This document shows, piece after piece, positions 24,157 to 32,866 of a DNA stretch of 64,000 nucleotides (the stretch's first letter is position 1; every line of letters begins with the position of its first letter). Position numbers and translations under genes: made by a program. Below the pieces are notes generated by a model. It saw only the letters and a list, made by a program, of their open reading frames with translations, was not told the DNA's origin and did not search any database. The stretch covers positions 7,750,001-7,814,000 of the forward strand of contig NZ_CP043661.1 in NCBI RefSeq assembly GCF_014217565.1, given 5' to 3'. Source of the DNA: Kribbella qitaiheensis (GTDB taxonomy: Bacteria; Actinomycetota; Actinomycetes; Propionibacteriales; Kribbellaceae).

Positions 24157-25248
24157 TCACCACCCGCGGCGCAGCGCCAGCCAGTCGAGACAGCACCAGC
24201 CGATCAGTCGTCGGTGCCGCTGGATCTCCGGAGTGCAGCCTGGCGGCGGCGGTGCGTCGACGAATTCCAGTACGTAAGCGACCAGTGCGGCGATCAGCGA
24301 GTCGGGGTGATCGGCCGGTACGTCGACGGTCAGCGGGTTGGTCGTGATCGCTGTGATCGTGTCGATTCCGTGGTGCTGGGCAAGGGGAAGGAGGCCGACC
24401 CAGTCGATCCAGGGAGCACCGAGAGTCAGCCAGTTCCAATCGACTGTCCAGCATTGACAGGCATCGTCGATCAGCAGGTTGTCCGGTCGCAGATCGCCAT
24501 GTATCGCGGCTGTTCCGGCGAGCGCTTCCGGGGTCAGGTCGACCAGGTCCTGGATCTCTTGGAGGTGCTTGGGCAGCCATGGCTGGAACCCGTCCGGCAG
24601 CGGCCGGGAGCCGGTCTGGATCTCCTCCGGGATGCGGCTGGGTCCGTGCTCGCTGAAGTCGTCCATGAATGGCTTGAGGCCGTCGAGAGGACTTGGTGAG
24701 AGCGCTGTCGCCATCGTCAGGCAGTTCTCGGTCACCAGGTCGAAGTCGGCCGCGGTCCACGGCATGCCGGGCATCCGCGCAGCAATACCCTCGGCCACAA
24801 CAGCAAACCACCGCACGTCGCCCGCGGCCGCTTCGGTTGTGGTGAGGATGTGGGGGACCCGGACGGCGGGTGGGAGCTGGGGGACGATCTCGGCTTCGCG
24901 TTGGTAGGCGCCGTAGGAGTGCAGGGTTTCGGGGGCTGCCTTGATGAAGACGGTGCGGCCGTCCTTGAGGTGAGCGGGTGCCGCGAAGCCGCCGGTGAAG
25001 CCGGAGCGGACGGAAGCGCCGACCGTCGCAATCTCGGTGCCCAGGGCAACAGAGATGGACTCGTCGAGAGAACGTCGCAGCTCCACCGGGAGAGCGCTCC
25101 ACGCCGGTCGCGCCGAAGTCGCCCGGTAGTCGACATCGGGCGCACCAGTTGGGTCGGCGCCTCGCGCTCCGCTCAGGTCGGTGGCCTGTGCGCTGCTCGC
25201 GCTGGCGCCCTGTGCGCTGCTCGGGTCGGCATTGCCTGGTCCGGTCAT
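24157..25248 (-). CDS. Aminoglycoside phosphotransferase (APH) family kinase-like protein
   Basis: 363 residues. The APH/choline-kinase fold is shown by the catalytic loop AAIHGDLRPDNLLID, the metal-binding block CWTVDWNWLTLGAPWIDWVGLLP (DFG-equivalent), and FIKAAPETLHSYGAYQREAEIVPQLP as the phosphate-binding lysine/glutamate part. The N-terminal ~45 residues are a low-complexity Ala/Ser/Gly/Asp tract (SSAQGASASSAQATDLSGAR) unlike the family and may be disordered or wrongly included. The substrate is unknown; many such actinobacterial proteins are not resistance enzymes. It lies 17 bp upstream of fdhD in the same direction. Confidence 0.85.
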   Translation of the reverse strand: MTGPGNADPSSAQGASASSAQATDLSGARGADPTGAPDVDYRATSARPAWSALPVELRRSLDESISVALGTEIATVGASVRSGFTGGFAAPAHLKDGRTVFIKAAPETLHSYGAYQREAEIVPQLPPAVRVPHILTTTEAAAGDVRWFAVVAEGIAARMPGMPWTAADFDLVTENCLTMATALSPSPLDGLKPFMDDFSEHGPSRIPEEIQTGSRPLPDGFQPWLPKHLQEIQDLVDLTPEALAGTAAIHGDLRPDNLLIDDACQCWTVDWNWLTLGAPWIDWVGLLPLAQHHGIDTITAITTNPLTVDVPADHPDSLIAALVAYVLEFVDAPPPPGCTPEIQRHRRLIGWCCLDWLALRRGW

Positions 25249-25327
25249 GACGCGACCCTAGAGCTTGCGGGTGGTTGGGCGCCTGTCGTTTTCGGTGCGA
25301 TGGCTGGGCGGCCGTTACCGTGCGAGG

Positions 25328-25951
25328 GTGGATGGCTCGGTGGCACTGGACGTACTGGACCTGGTCGGGATTTTCGTCTTCGGGATCACCGGTGCACTGG
25401 TCGGGGTACGGAAGAAGCTGGACGTGTTCGGGATCCAGGTGCTCGCGCTGGTGACCGGGCTCGGCGGTGGGTTCCTCCGTGACGTACTGATCGGCGGCCG
25501 AGCTACCCCGCCGGCGGCGCTGGCGGATTGGCGTTATCTGGCGGTTCCGGTCGCCGCTGGGTTGATCACCTTCTTTCTGCATCCGGGGATCGGGCGGGTC
25601 GAGCGGTTGGTGACTGTGTTCGACGCGGCCGGGCTCGCGCTGTTTTGCGTGACCGGTGCTCGCAAGGCGCTCGACTTCGGCCTGTCGCCGTTGTCGGCCG
25701 CCTTGCTCGGCACCATCTCCGCGATCGGCGGGGGAGTGATCCGCGACGTACTGTCCGGGCGGGTCCCGGTCGTACTGCGCAGCGAGATCTACGCGACCCC
25801 GGCATTTCTCGGTGCGGGCATCGTTGTGGTCGCTGATGCTGCCGGCTACAAGGCGACCTGGGTCGCGTTCGCGGGGGCGATCGTCTGTTTCTTGATCCGG
25901 CTGATCGCTATCCGCCGCGGGTGGAACGCTCCGCTGCCGCGGATGCGGTGA
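25328..25951 (+). CDS. TRIC/UPF0126-family membrane channel protein
   Basis: 207 residues with about seven membrane helices arranged as an internal duplication. Both halves carry the glycine signature: GLGGGFLRDVLIGG and AIGGGVIRDVLSGR, typical of UPF0126 (YicG), now grouped with trimeric TRIC-type cation channels. ATPPAALADWRYL and RVPVVLRSEIYATPAFLGAG are the conserved loops. GTG 25328 is chosen as the first start close to helix 1 (VLDLVGIFVFGITGALVGV); GTG 25340 is equally possible. It is divergent from the APH gene, transcribed alone. Confidence 0.88.
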   Translation: MDGSVALDVLDLVGIFVFGITGALVGVRKKLDVFGIQVLALVTGLGGGFLRDVLIGGRATPPAALADWRYLAVPVAAGLITFFLHPGIGRVERLVTVFDAAGLALFCVTGARKALDFGLSPLSAALLGTISAIGGGVIRDVLSGRVPVVLRSEIYATPAFLGAGIVVVADAAGYKATWVAFAGAIVCFLIRLIAIRRGWNAPLPRMR

Positions 25952-25960
25952 ACGGCCGGG

Positions 25961-26956
25961 TCAGGCAGCTTTGAGGGCCCGGATGGTCCAGTCGTAGGTC
26001 GGGGTGAGTGGGGGTCGGGGTTCCCAGCCGTTGGTGATGGCGAGTAGGTGGAGGTAGCGGGCCCAGCGGGGGTCGTTCGCCGTCTCGAGGACGGCTGCGA
26101 GGCGGCGTCGCAGGGTGGGACTGTCTGGTTGGCCGACGGATTCGGCGTACTGGGTGGTGATCGTGGTGACGAAAGGTTCGGCTTCGGGGGAGTCCGGGGT
26201 GACGCCGGCGTCGAGCGCGGGGCGGACCTGGGCGTGGATGCGGGCGACGAGGTCGGGGCGCAGGGCAACGGTTCGGTAGTCGTCGGCCATCCGGCGTACG
26301 ACGGATCGGAAGTCCGGATCCTGGGTCAGCTCCGCGAGCTCGATCCACGCCTCGACCTGCTCGGGCTCCGGGTGATCTGGCAGCTCGGGCGTGAGCGACC
26401 GCCGTGCGGCGGCGAAGCCGCTCACCTCGTTGAACCGGACGCTGTCGCTGGAGGCGGGGCGGGGGAGATTGGTCTCGGCGGGGATCGGGGTGGCCGGGTC
26501 GGCGGGGATCGCGGTGGCGGGGTCGGCGGGGGTGAAGACGGAGTCCAGGAAGTCGGTGATCAGGTGGTGGCGTTGGGTGCTGGAGAGTTGGGACAGGCGA
26601 TGCATGAGGGTCAGGGCCTCCGGGGGTGAGTTGCGGTCGGCGACCGTCGTGAGGATCGCGCGGCGGAGGCGGAGGGTCCGGATCTGCACGGTCAGGGCTT
26701 CGGCGTGCGCGGCGGCGACGTCGGAGAGCGCTGTCTCGCGATCCAGGATTCTCCGGATCGTCGCCAGGTCGAGGCCCAGTTCGCGCAGGGTGCGGATCAG
26801 GTCCAGCCGGGCGACGGCGGCGAGATCATAACGGCGGTAGCCGGCCGCGGTGCGGTCGGTCGGCGGGACGAGTCCGCGATCGGAGTAGAACCGGATCGCC
26901 TTGACCGTGAGTCCGGTCCGGCGGGCCAGTTCACCGATCGAGTAGCGCTCGTCCAT
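25961..26956 (-). CDS. MerR-family transcriptional regulator
   Basis: 331 residues. The N-terminal winged helix-turn-helix is MDERYSIGELARRTGLTVKAIRFYSDRGLVPPTDRT-type (first ~38 residues), then YRRYDLAAVARLDLIRTLRELG and the dimerisation helix. The long C-terminal region (about 200 residues) is a helical effector domain as in multidrug or TipA-like MerR proteins, with a proline/alanine linker (PADPATAIPADPATPIPAE). It lies 39 bp downstream of the MFS gene on the same strand, reads in the same direction, and probably controls it. ATG 26956 was preferred over GTG 26962 or 26965. Confidence 0.9.
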   Translation of the reverse strand: MDERYSIGELARRTGLTVKAIRFYSDRGLVPPTDRTAAGYRRYDLAAVARLDLIRTLRELGLDLATIRRILDRETALSDVAAAHAEALTVQIRTLRLRRAILTTVADRNSPPEALTLMHRLSQLSSTQRHHLITDFLDSVFTPADPATAIPADPATPIPAETNLPRPASSDSVRFNEVSGFAAARRSLTPELPDHPEPEQVEAWIELAELTQDPDFRSVVRRMADDYRTVALRPDLVARIHAQVRPALDAGVTPDSPEAEPFVTTITTQYAESVGQPDSPTLRRRLAAVLETANDPRWARYLHLLAITNGWEPRPPLTPTYDWTIRALKAA

Positions 26957-26995
26957 GCCCACCACCCTGGTGTCTCCCCCGGGAGGAGACTCAAG

Positions 26996-28195
26996 TCAAT
27001 TGTGGGCGAAACGGGTGCGGGGGCGGGCGAAGGTGACCGCGACGCTGGCGACCAGCGCACAGGCGATGCCGACTATCACTGGAACCCAGTAGGCGTCCGA
27101 AGCGCCGACCACGTCGACCGCATGCCCGGCGACGGCGTTGCCTGGGGCGACTCCGAGCAGCATCCCTGTCACGGTCCACGTGATCGCCTCGGTCAGCCGC
27201 TCGGGCGGCACCCATTCCTCCACGCAGGCGGTCAGTGCGACCATCGTCGGCGCGATGGTCAGACCCGCGCAGAACAGCAGGACGCCGAGGAGCCAGACGG
27301 TCCCGATCCACGGCAGCGGTGCCAGTGCGATCGCGAGCAGGACCGTTCCGATCAGCAATCGCCGCTCGACCGCCGCCTGCCAATGCACCGAGCCGTACCA
27401 GAGCCCCGCCAGGAGGCTTCCAAAGGCCCACACGGCCAGTACGACGCCCGACATACCTGGCTGGCCTTTGGACGCCGTGAAGGCCACTGTGACCACCTCA
27501 GCGCTGCCCAGCGTCGCACCCAGTCCCAGGCCGATCAGGCTGAGCAGCATCAGCGAGAGCCAGGGGAGTGGCGCTCTCTCGGTGCCGTCGGATTTCCCGC
27601 GCCCGGGTGGGTCGGTGGCTCGCAGCATCGCCAGCCAGATTCCGCCGGCCAGGCCGAGTACGCCGGCCGCGCCGAGCCCGGCGTACGGGCTGACCTGGGT
27701 GGCGAGAACGGTGACCAGGACGGGACCGACGATGAACACGACCTCGTCGCCGACGGCTTCGAGCGCGAAGGCGGTCTGGAGAGCGCGTCCCCGGCCGAGC
27801 AGGTGGTTCCAGCGGGCCCGGACGAAGGAGCCGACCTGCGGACGGGTGCCGCCGGCAACGAATGCGAGCAGGTAGAGCACCCAGTGCGGTGCGTCCATCC
27901 GGACCGCCAGCAGCAGACCACCCAGAGCGACCGTGCACACGCTGCTGCCGATCAGGATCAGCAACGCCTGACCGAAGCGGTCCACCAGCCGGCCCTGGAA
28001 CGGGCCGGTGAGCGCTCCCGCGATCACCGCGACGGCGGAGACCGCACCGGCCAGACCGTAGGAACCGCTCTCGCGCGCGATCAGGATGACGATGCCGAGG
28101 CCGACCATCGAGATCGGCATACGCCCGAGGATCCCGGCGGTGAAGAAGGCACGGGCGCCGGGGCGGCGCATGAGGTGAACGTAGGGCTTCAGCAT
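26996..28195 (-). CDS. MFS transporter
   Basis: 399 residues with about 12 membrane helices, of the major facilitator superfamily. The N-terminus LMRRPGARAFFTAGILGRMPISMVGLGIV is typical of small actinobacterial MFS drug/sugar exporters, and PFQGRLVDRFGQALLILIG is the loop 2-3 motif. The second half begins near LPWLSLMLLSLIGLGLG. The start ATG 28195 puts helix 1 in place. It is divergent from hemH and lies upstream of the MerR gene, which likely regulates it. The substrate is unknown. Confidence 0.9.
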   Translation of the reverse strand: MLKPYVHLMRRPGARAFFTAGILGRMPISMVGLGIVILIARESGSYGLAGAVSAVAVIAGALTGPFQGRLVDRFGQALLILIGSSVCTVALGGLLLAVRMDAPHWVLYLLAFVAGGTRPQVGSFVRARWNHLLGRGRALQTAFALEAVGDEVVFIVGPVLVTVLATQVSPYAGLGAAGVLGLAGGIWLAMLRATDPPGRGKSDGTERAPLPWLSLMLLSLIGLGLGATLGSAEVVTVAFTASKGQPGMSGVVLAVWAFGSLLAGLWYGSVHWQAAVERRLLIGTVLLAIALAPLPWIGTVWLLGVLLFCAGLTIAPTMVALTACVEEWVPPERLTEAITWTVTGMLLGVAPGNAVAGHAVDVVGASDAYWVPVIVGIACALVASVAVTFARPRTRFAHN

Positions 28196-28306
28196 GGGTG
28201 ATCGACCACACCCTAGCTTTCGGACAGCGGCGCTGCTCGGCAATTCCACCCCCGGCGACCGGGGACCGTGCTCGGGTGATTCCACCCGGCCTGAGAACAT
28301 CGGTAT

Positions 28307-29434
28307 ATGCCCGACGCCGTCATACCAGCACACTCGCCCGACCCTTCGCCGTACGACGCAGTGCTGCTGCTCTCCTTCGGTGGTCCCGAGAAACCCGAGG
28401 ACGTGCTGCCGTTCCTGCAGAACGTGACGCGCGGCCGGGGGATCCCGGACGAGCGGCTCAAGGAGGTCGGGGAGCACTACTACGCGTTCGGCGGCCGCAG
28501 CCCGATCAACGACCAGAACCGTGAACTGCTGGCCGCGCTGCGGACGTCGTTCGGCGAGCTCGGGCTCGATCTGCCGATCTATTGGGGCAACCGCAACTGG
28601 GCGCCGTACCTGACCGACACGCTGCGCGAGATGACCTCTGACGGCGTACGCCGGGCCGTCGTGATCGTGACGAGCGCCTACCCGTCGTACTCCGGCTGCC
28701 GGCAGTACCGCGAGAACCTGGCCGACGCGATCGCCGCGGTCGAGGGCGCACCGGTGATCGACAAGCTGCGCCACTACGCGAACCACCCTGGCTTCGTCGG
28801 GTCGTTCGTCGAGTCGACCGCGGAGGCGTTGAGCGGGCTGCCCGAGGGGTCGGCGATCGCCTATGTGACGCACTCCATCCCGACGAGCATGAACGCCACC
28901 AGCGGACCGGACGGCAACGGGTACGTCACCTGGCACCTGGACGTCGCAGCGGAGATCACCGCTGAGCTGGAGCGCCGGACGGGGACCGTGCGGCGTACTG
29001 ATCTCGTCTACTGCTCCCGGTCGGGTCCGCCACAGGTGCCGTGGCTCGAGCCGGACGTCAACGACCACCTGGAGGTGCTGGCCGATGCCGGAGTGCCAGG
29101 GGTCGCCGTGGTGCCGATCGGGTTCGTCAGTGACCACATGGAGGTCATCTACGACCTCGACACCGAGGCTGCGGCGACAGCGGGAAAGCTGAGGCTGCCG
29201 ATGGCGCGGGCGGCGACACCGGGGACGGATGCGCGGTTCGTGACGATGCTGCGCGACCTGGTGGTCGAGCGGGCCGCGGCGGAACGCGGTGAGACTCCGG
29301 ATCGCCCCTGTGTCGGCAAGCTGGGCCCAGGCTGGGACGCCTGCCGCGCGGACTGCTGCCCGGCCGCTAAGCGTCCCGCTACACGTAGTACTGAAGTGAC
29401 CACCGAGAACACCATTGCGAAGGAATCCGCATGA
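28307..29434 (+). CDS. hemH: Ferrochelatase (coproporphyrin ferrochelatase type)
   Basis: 375 residues. It inserts Fe2+ into a porphyrin in the last steps of haem synthesis; actinobacteria use coproporphyrin III as substrate (CpfC). Seen: YDAVLLLSFGGPEKPEDVLPFLQNV at the N-terminus, YYAFGGRSPINDQN, the metal-site histidine in YVTHSIPTSMN, and VPIGFVSDHMEVIYDLD. The C-terminal cysteines in CVGKLGPGWDACRADCCP fit the [2Fe-2S] cluster of actinobacterial ferrochelatases. The tail after that (TRSTEVTTENTIAKESA) is a disordered extension. It overlaps the next gene by 4 nt (ATGA). Confidence 0.95.
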   Translation: MPDAVIPAHSPDPSPYDAVLLLSFGGPEKPEDVLPFLQNVTRGRGIPDERLKEVGEHYYAFGGRSPINDQNRELLAALRTSFGELGLDLPIYWGNRNWAPYLTDTLREMTSDGVRRAVVIVTSAYPSYSGCRQYRENLADAIAAVEGAPVIDKLRHYANHPGFVGSFVESTAEALSGLPEGSAIAYVTHSIPTSMNATSGPDGNGYVTWHLDVAAEITAELERRTGTVRRTDLVYCSRSGPPQVPWLEPDVNDHLEVLADAGVPGVAVVPIGFVSDHMEVIYDLDTEAAATAGKLRLPMARAATPGTDARFVTMLRDLVVERAAAERGETPDRPCVGKLGPGWDACRADCCPAAKRPATRSTEVTTENTIAKESA

Positions 29435-30231
29435 GCTCCGAGAACGCCCAGGACCTGCTGAAGCTTGCCACGGAGGTGGCGACCGAGGCGGCCCGGCTGA
29501 TCGTCGAGCGCCGCCGCGGCACGATCACCGTCGCCGACACCAAGAGCACGGCGACCGACATCGTCACCGCGGTCGACCGGGAGTCCGAAGACCTGATCCG
29601 GGCCCGCGTGCTGGCGGCCCGGCCGGACGACTCGTTCCTCGGCGAGGAGGGCGACGACGTACTCGGCACCAGTGGTGTGCGCTGGGTGGTCGACCCGATC
29701 GACGGCACGGTCAACTACCTGTACGACATCCCGACGTACGCCGTGTCGATCGCGGTAGAGGTCGACGGGCAGACCGTGGCCGGGGTGGTCGTGGACGCGC
29801 CGAAGGGTGAGGTGTTCACCGCGACGCTCGGAGGCGGCGCGTACTCCGACGGCCGGCCGATCCACGTCTCCGACTGCACCGACCTCGCCAAGGCACTGGT
29901 CGGCACCGGGTTCGGGTACGACCCGACGCGGCGGGAGGTGCAGGCCGAGGTGATCCAGCAGTTGATCGCCAAGGTCCGTGACATCCGCCGGATCGGCGTC
30001 GGCGCGATCGATCTGTGCTACGTCGCCTGTGGACGGCTGGACGCGGTCTACGAGCGCGGCCTGAACCCGTGGGACTACGGTGCGGGCGCCCTGATCGCGG
30101 CCGAGGCCGGTGCGACGGTCGGCGGCATCGATGGAGCACCGGTTTCGCCAGAGATGTCGATCGCCGCCACCCCGGCCGTGTTCAAGCCGCTGCACGATGC
30201 ACTCGCTGCCGCCAACCCGCTCAGATCCTGA
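29431..30231 (+). CDS. suhB: Inositol monophosphatase family protein
   Basis: 266 residues. The Mg2+/Li+-sensitive phosphatase signatures are present: FLGEEGDDV, WVVDPIDGTVNYLYDIP (metal-binding DPxDGTxN) and NPWDYGAGALIAAEAGA. It hydrolyses inositol phosphate or a related sugar phosphate. This gene begins the conserved actinobacterial block that continues through dut. Translation is coupled to ferrochelatase by a 4-nt overlap. Confidence 0.93.
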   Translation: MSSENAQDLLKLATEVATEAARLIVERRRGTITVADTKSTATDIVTAVDRESEDLIRARVLAARPDDSFLGEEGDDVLGTSGVRWVVDPIDGTVNYLYDIPTYAVSIAVEVDGQTVAGVVVDAPKGEVFTATLGGGAYSDGRPIHVSDCTDLAKALVGTGFGYDPTRREVQAEVIQQLIAKVRDIRRIGVGAIDLCYVACGRLDAVYERGLNPWDYGAGALIAAEAGATVGGIDGAPVSPEMSIAATPAVFKPLHDALAAANPLRS

Positions 30232-30234
30232 AAC

Positions 30235-30270
30235 TGCTCATTAGTGCGCGCTAGTACGCATTAATGAGCA
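30235..30270. promoter_or_regulatory. 36-bp near-perfect palindrome after suhB
   Basis: TGCTCATTAGTGCG (30235-30248) and the inverted complement at 30257-30270 match at 13 of 14 positions around an 8-nt centre. AT content is high for this genome and no T-run follows, so an operator for the downstream DUF4193 gene is as likely as a terminator for suhB. Nothing else coding is seen in 30232-30510. Confidence 0.45.
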
Positions 30271-30510
30271 TTCAGTTGTTCGGTCCTGACACAATTCGCG
30301 ACACGCGGGTCACAAGGTGGACTCCGACGCGCGCAAAGGTCCCTCGATAGGGCACAATCCCTGCCTCGGGGGCGGTATGACGCCGGTCCCGGCCTGTCTG
30401 TCAAGGGTTTCGGGGGACCAGGGCTTCCAGGGATGGAATTTCTGGGCCGCATTACCCGTTCAAGGGCTCAGCAGGCAACACCACGGGTACGAAGAGGGCA
30501 GGGAAACACG

Positions 30511-30810
30511 ATGGCGACTGATTACGACGCCCCGCGCAAGACGGACGAGGACTCCAGCGAAGAGTCGATCGAGGAACTGAAGACTCGCCGTCACGACAAG
30601 AACTCCGGCAAGGTCGACGAGGACGAGGCCGAGGCCGCCGAGAGCTTCGAGCTGCCCGGCGCCGACCTTAGCCACGAGGAGCTGGCAGTGCGGGTGCTCC
30701 CGCGCCAGGCCGACGAGTTCACATGCTCGAGCTGCTTCCTGGTGCACCACCGGAGCCAGCTCGCGAGCAGCAAGAACGGCCAGCTGATCTGCCGCGACTG
30801 CGCTGCCTGA
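30511..30810 (+). CDS. DUF4193 family protein
   Basis: 99 residues. This is the small conserved actinobacterial protein found next to dut (DUF4193). An acidic N-terminal half (TDEDSSEESIEELKTRR, VDEDEAEAAESFELP) leads to a C-terminal zinc-ribbon-like half with CSSC and CRDC. Function unknown; a nucleic-acid or RNA-polymerase binding role would fit but is speculation. ATG 30511 follows AGGGAAACACG. The strong hairpin downstream ends the transcript. Confidence 0.9.
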   Translation: MATDYDAPRKTDEDSSEESIEELKTRRHDKNSGKVDEDEAEAAESFELPGADLSHEELAVRVLPRQADEFTCSSCFLVHHRSQLASSKNGQLICRDCAA

Positions 30811-30853
30811 AACGACAGCACTATCGCCCTGCTCGGCTGAGTCCGTACCAACG

Positions 30854-30890
30854 CGACGGGACCGACCCCTTCACAGGGGCGGTCCCGTCG
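30854..30890 (+). terminator. Rho-independent-type terminator
   Basis: CGACGGGACCG (30854-30864) pairs with CGGTCCCGTCG (30880-30890), with an inner CCCC/GGGG pairing after a single bulge. TTGTGT follows. It also serves the convergent DUF4235 gene. Confidence 0.8.
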
Positions 30891-30916
30891 TTGTGTCCTG
30901 AGCGAGGTCTGTGGCG

Positions 30917-31210
30917 TCAGGCCTTCTCGACGTCCGTTCCTTCCTTGTCGTAGCCGGGCGGGAGATGGCCGGTGGACTTCAGGTAGTACTGCGCAGCGCG
31001 GCGCTCGGCGAAGAGCTTGGCCGCCGCCGCGGCGCCACCACTGGCCACGGCCCACGTCACGACCTCGGCGTAGCCGGCCTGGTTGCCCTTCGGCGGCTTC
31101 CCGCCCGAGCCGAGCTTCCACGCCGTATTGACCGCTTTGTTGGCGACCAGACCCACCACGATCGTGAACGCGGCGAGCACCAGCTTCCAGCCGATCTTGG
31201 CTCCGACCAC
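30917..31210 (-). CDS. DUF4235 family membrane protein
   Basis: 97 residues. Two hydrophobic segments: WKLVLAAFTIVVGLVANKAV near the N-terminus and VVTWAVASGGAAAAAKLFAE in the middle, with a tail that includes YYLKSTGHLPPGYDKE. The pattern is that of DUF4235, a small two-helix actinobacterial protein. GTG 31210 was chosen because GGGAGG lies about six bases upstream. Function unknown. Confidence 0.85.
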   Translation of the reverse strand: MVGAKIGWKLVLAAFTIVVGLVANKAVNTAWKLGSGGKPPKGNQAGYAEVVTWAVASGGAAAAAKLFAERRAAQYYLKSTGHLPPGYDKEGTDVEKA

Positions 31211-31241
31211 GACTACCTCCCAGCTATGAGTTCCCCGACAC

Positions 31242-31706
31242 TCAGGATCTTGCCACGCTGTTCTGCGACAGAGCGGCTGCAAGCCTGTCAGGGTGCTTGG
31301 TGGCGACCAGCCAGTACGGCGCTGGGTCGTGCGGGTCGGTGAGCTCCACCCGTACGGCGCCCGGCAGGTAGCTCCGCAGTACGAGGTACGCCTTGGGGTC
31401 GCAGTCCCGCCCGAAGGCGTTCCTGGCGTCTTCGCCGGTAAGTGCGACGGCCTTGCCCAGGTACGTGCGGTCGATGGTCGCCCGGCCGGCCCGGAACTTC
31501 TCCGCGTCCACCTCGACCAGCGCACCGCCGTACCGGACGAACAGCACGACCAGCAGTACTGCGGCGACTCCCGCGACCGCGATTCCGGCGATGGGGCCCG
31601 CCGGGACTCCGGTGATGACCAACAGCGTCACCACGGCGGCCGCAGCGATGAGCCACCAGCGCACCGGCACGCTCAGACGTTCCCTGTAAGCAGCTGCGTC
31701 GACCAC
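31242..31706 (-). CDS. DUF3093 family membrane protein
   Basis: 154 residues. YRERLSVPVRWW, then two adjacent membrane helices (LIAAAAVVTLLVITGVPAG and IAGIAVAGVAAVLLVVLFVRY), then a cytoplasmic domain with VDAEKFRAGRATIDRTYLG and AYLVLRSYLPGAVRVELTDP. This is DUF3093, which is found beside dut in actinobacteria. GTG 31706 is preferred because the further start (31772) would run into the divergently transcribed thioesterase gene; both are open. Function unknown. Confidence 0.85.
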   Translation of the reverse strand: MVDAAAYRERLSVPVRWWLIAAAAVVTLLVITGVPAGPIAGIAVAGVAAVLLVVLFVRYGGALVEVDAEKFRAGRATIDRTYLGKAVALTGEDARNAFGRDCDPKAYLVLRSYLPGAVRVELTDPHDPAPYWLVATKHPDRLAAALSQNSVARS

Positions 31707-31759
31707 GGGACCCAGCCTGGCATGAACGCTGTCGGAGAGCGTAGGTAGGGTCGCCTCTC

Positions 31760-32317
31760 GTGATCGAGCCACCGACCCGTACGGCGAGTCCGCAGCGCGA
31801 GCTGGAACCGGCAGAGCGCCACCCGGACGCCCCGGAATCGGGCACGGTGCTCCCGTCGCACTACGAGAACTGCGTGGCCTGCGGACCGGCCCACCCGACC
31901 GGCCTGCGACTGGTCACCACGGCGGGACCCGGCGTGAGCGTCACTGCCGAGTTCACCGTGACCAAGGAGCATCAGGGCGCACCTGGGCTCGCGCACGGCG
32001 GCGTACTGGCTACTGCCTTGGACGAGACGCTTGGTGGGCTCTCCTGGCTACTGCGTCGGCCGATGGTGACCGGGCGGCTGGAGACGGACTACATCCGCCC
32101 GGTGCCCGTCGGAGCAGTGCTGCTCCTGAGGGCGCTCTGTCTCGGCTTCGACGGACGGCGGATGTACGCGAACGCCACTGCGCGTCTTGGCGATGCCGAC
32201 GGAAGCATCGCGTTACGGGCGAACGCAGTGTTCGTTGTAGTCCCGCCGGAGCATTTCGTCGAGCACGGCACCGACATGACCGCTGAGAACGTCCACGACT
32301 ACGAGGTGAACCCATGA
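31760..32317 (+). CDS. PaaI-type hotdog-fold thioesterase
   Basis: 185 residues. The hotdog signature is APGLAHGGVLATALDETLGGL (catalytic Asp/Gly-rich helix), followed by TGRLETDYIRPVPVGAVLLL and a second strand layer. A CVAC pair at the start of the domain (ENCVACGPAHPTGLRL) is seen in many actinobacterial members. It would hydrolyse acyl-CoA esters; the substrate is unknown. The first ~35 residues are a disordered extension. The stop overlaps the dut start by 4 nt, so the two are translationally linked. Confidence 0.88.
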   Translation: MIEPPTRTASPQRELEPAERHPDAPESGTVLPSHYENCVACGPAHPTGLRLVTTAGPGVSVTAEFTVTKEHQGAPGLAHGGVLATALDETLGGLSWLLRRPMVTGRLETDYIRPVPVGAVLLLRALCLGFDGRRMYANATARLGDADGSIALRANAVFVVVPPEHFVEHGTDMTAENVHDYEVNP

Positions 32318-32766
32318 CCGAGGTACTGATCCAGCTGCTCGACCCGGAGCTCGCGGTACCGGCGTACGCGCATCCCGGCGACGCCGGCGCGGACCTGGTG
32401 ACGACTACGGACGTCACGCTGAAGCCGGGGGAGCGGGCCGTAGTCGGTACCGGCATCGCGATCGCCCTGCAGGACGGGTACGCCGCGTTCGTGCATCCGC
32501 GGTCCGGGCTGGCCGCGAAGCACGGCGTCACACTCGTCAACGCGCCAGGAACCGTCGACGCGGGCTACCGTGGCGAGATCAAGGTGTGCCTGATCAACAC
32601 CGACATCGCGGCCGAGATCACGCTGCGGCGCGGCGACCGGATCGCGCAGCTCGTGATCCAGCGGGTCGAGAAGGCGAGGTTCGTCGAGGTGGCGACTTTG
32701 CCGGGGTCGGCACGGGGTGAAGGCGGGCACGGCTCGACGGGTGGATTTGGTGGTGTGACACGCTGA
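32314..32766 (+). CDS. dut: dUTP diphosphatase
   Basis: 150 residues, the normal trimeric length. All five motifs are visible: HPGDAGADLVTT (1), HPRSGLAAKHGVTL (2), NAPGTVDAGYRGEIKV (3, with catalytic Asp), RGDRIAQLVIQ (4) and the C-terminal GHGSTGGFGG (5). It converts dUTP to dUMP and diphosphate, keeping uracil out of DNA and feeding dTMP synthesis. The ATG overlaps the thioesterase stop. Confidence 0.97.
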   Translation: MTEVLIQLLDPELAVPAYAHPGDAGADLVTTTDVTLKPGERAVVGTGIAIALQDGYAAFVHPRSGLAAKHGVTLVNAPGTVDAGYRGEIKVCLINTDIAAEITLRRGDRIAQLVIQRVEKARFVEVATLPGSARGEGGHGSTGGFGGVTR

Positions 32767-32866
32767 ACGGGTGCACTCCGTTGACCTGCGGAATGCGCGA
32801 GACTACGGCGGCCGTGACAAGGCGCCCCGTGGATATGACTGACGATCGAGGAAGTAGGCAAGCGCA

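Noticed and set aside
26705..28201. 498-codon plus-strand open frame
   Set aside because: Antisense to the MFS transporter and MerR gene; the product is full of Gln/Asp/Arg with no domain, and the opposite strand has 12 clear membrane helices.
26996..29137. A 713-residue minus-strand protein extending the MFS transporter upstream
   Set aside because: The extension runs antisense through hemH and is Arg/His/Asp-rich; the natural start is ATG 28195 just before the first membrane helix.
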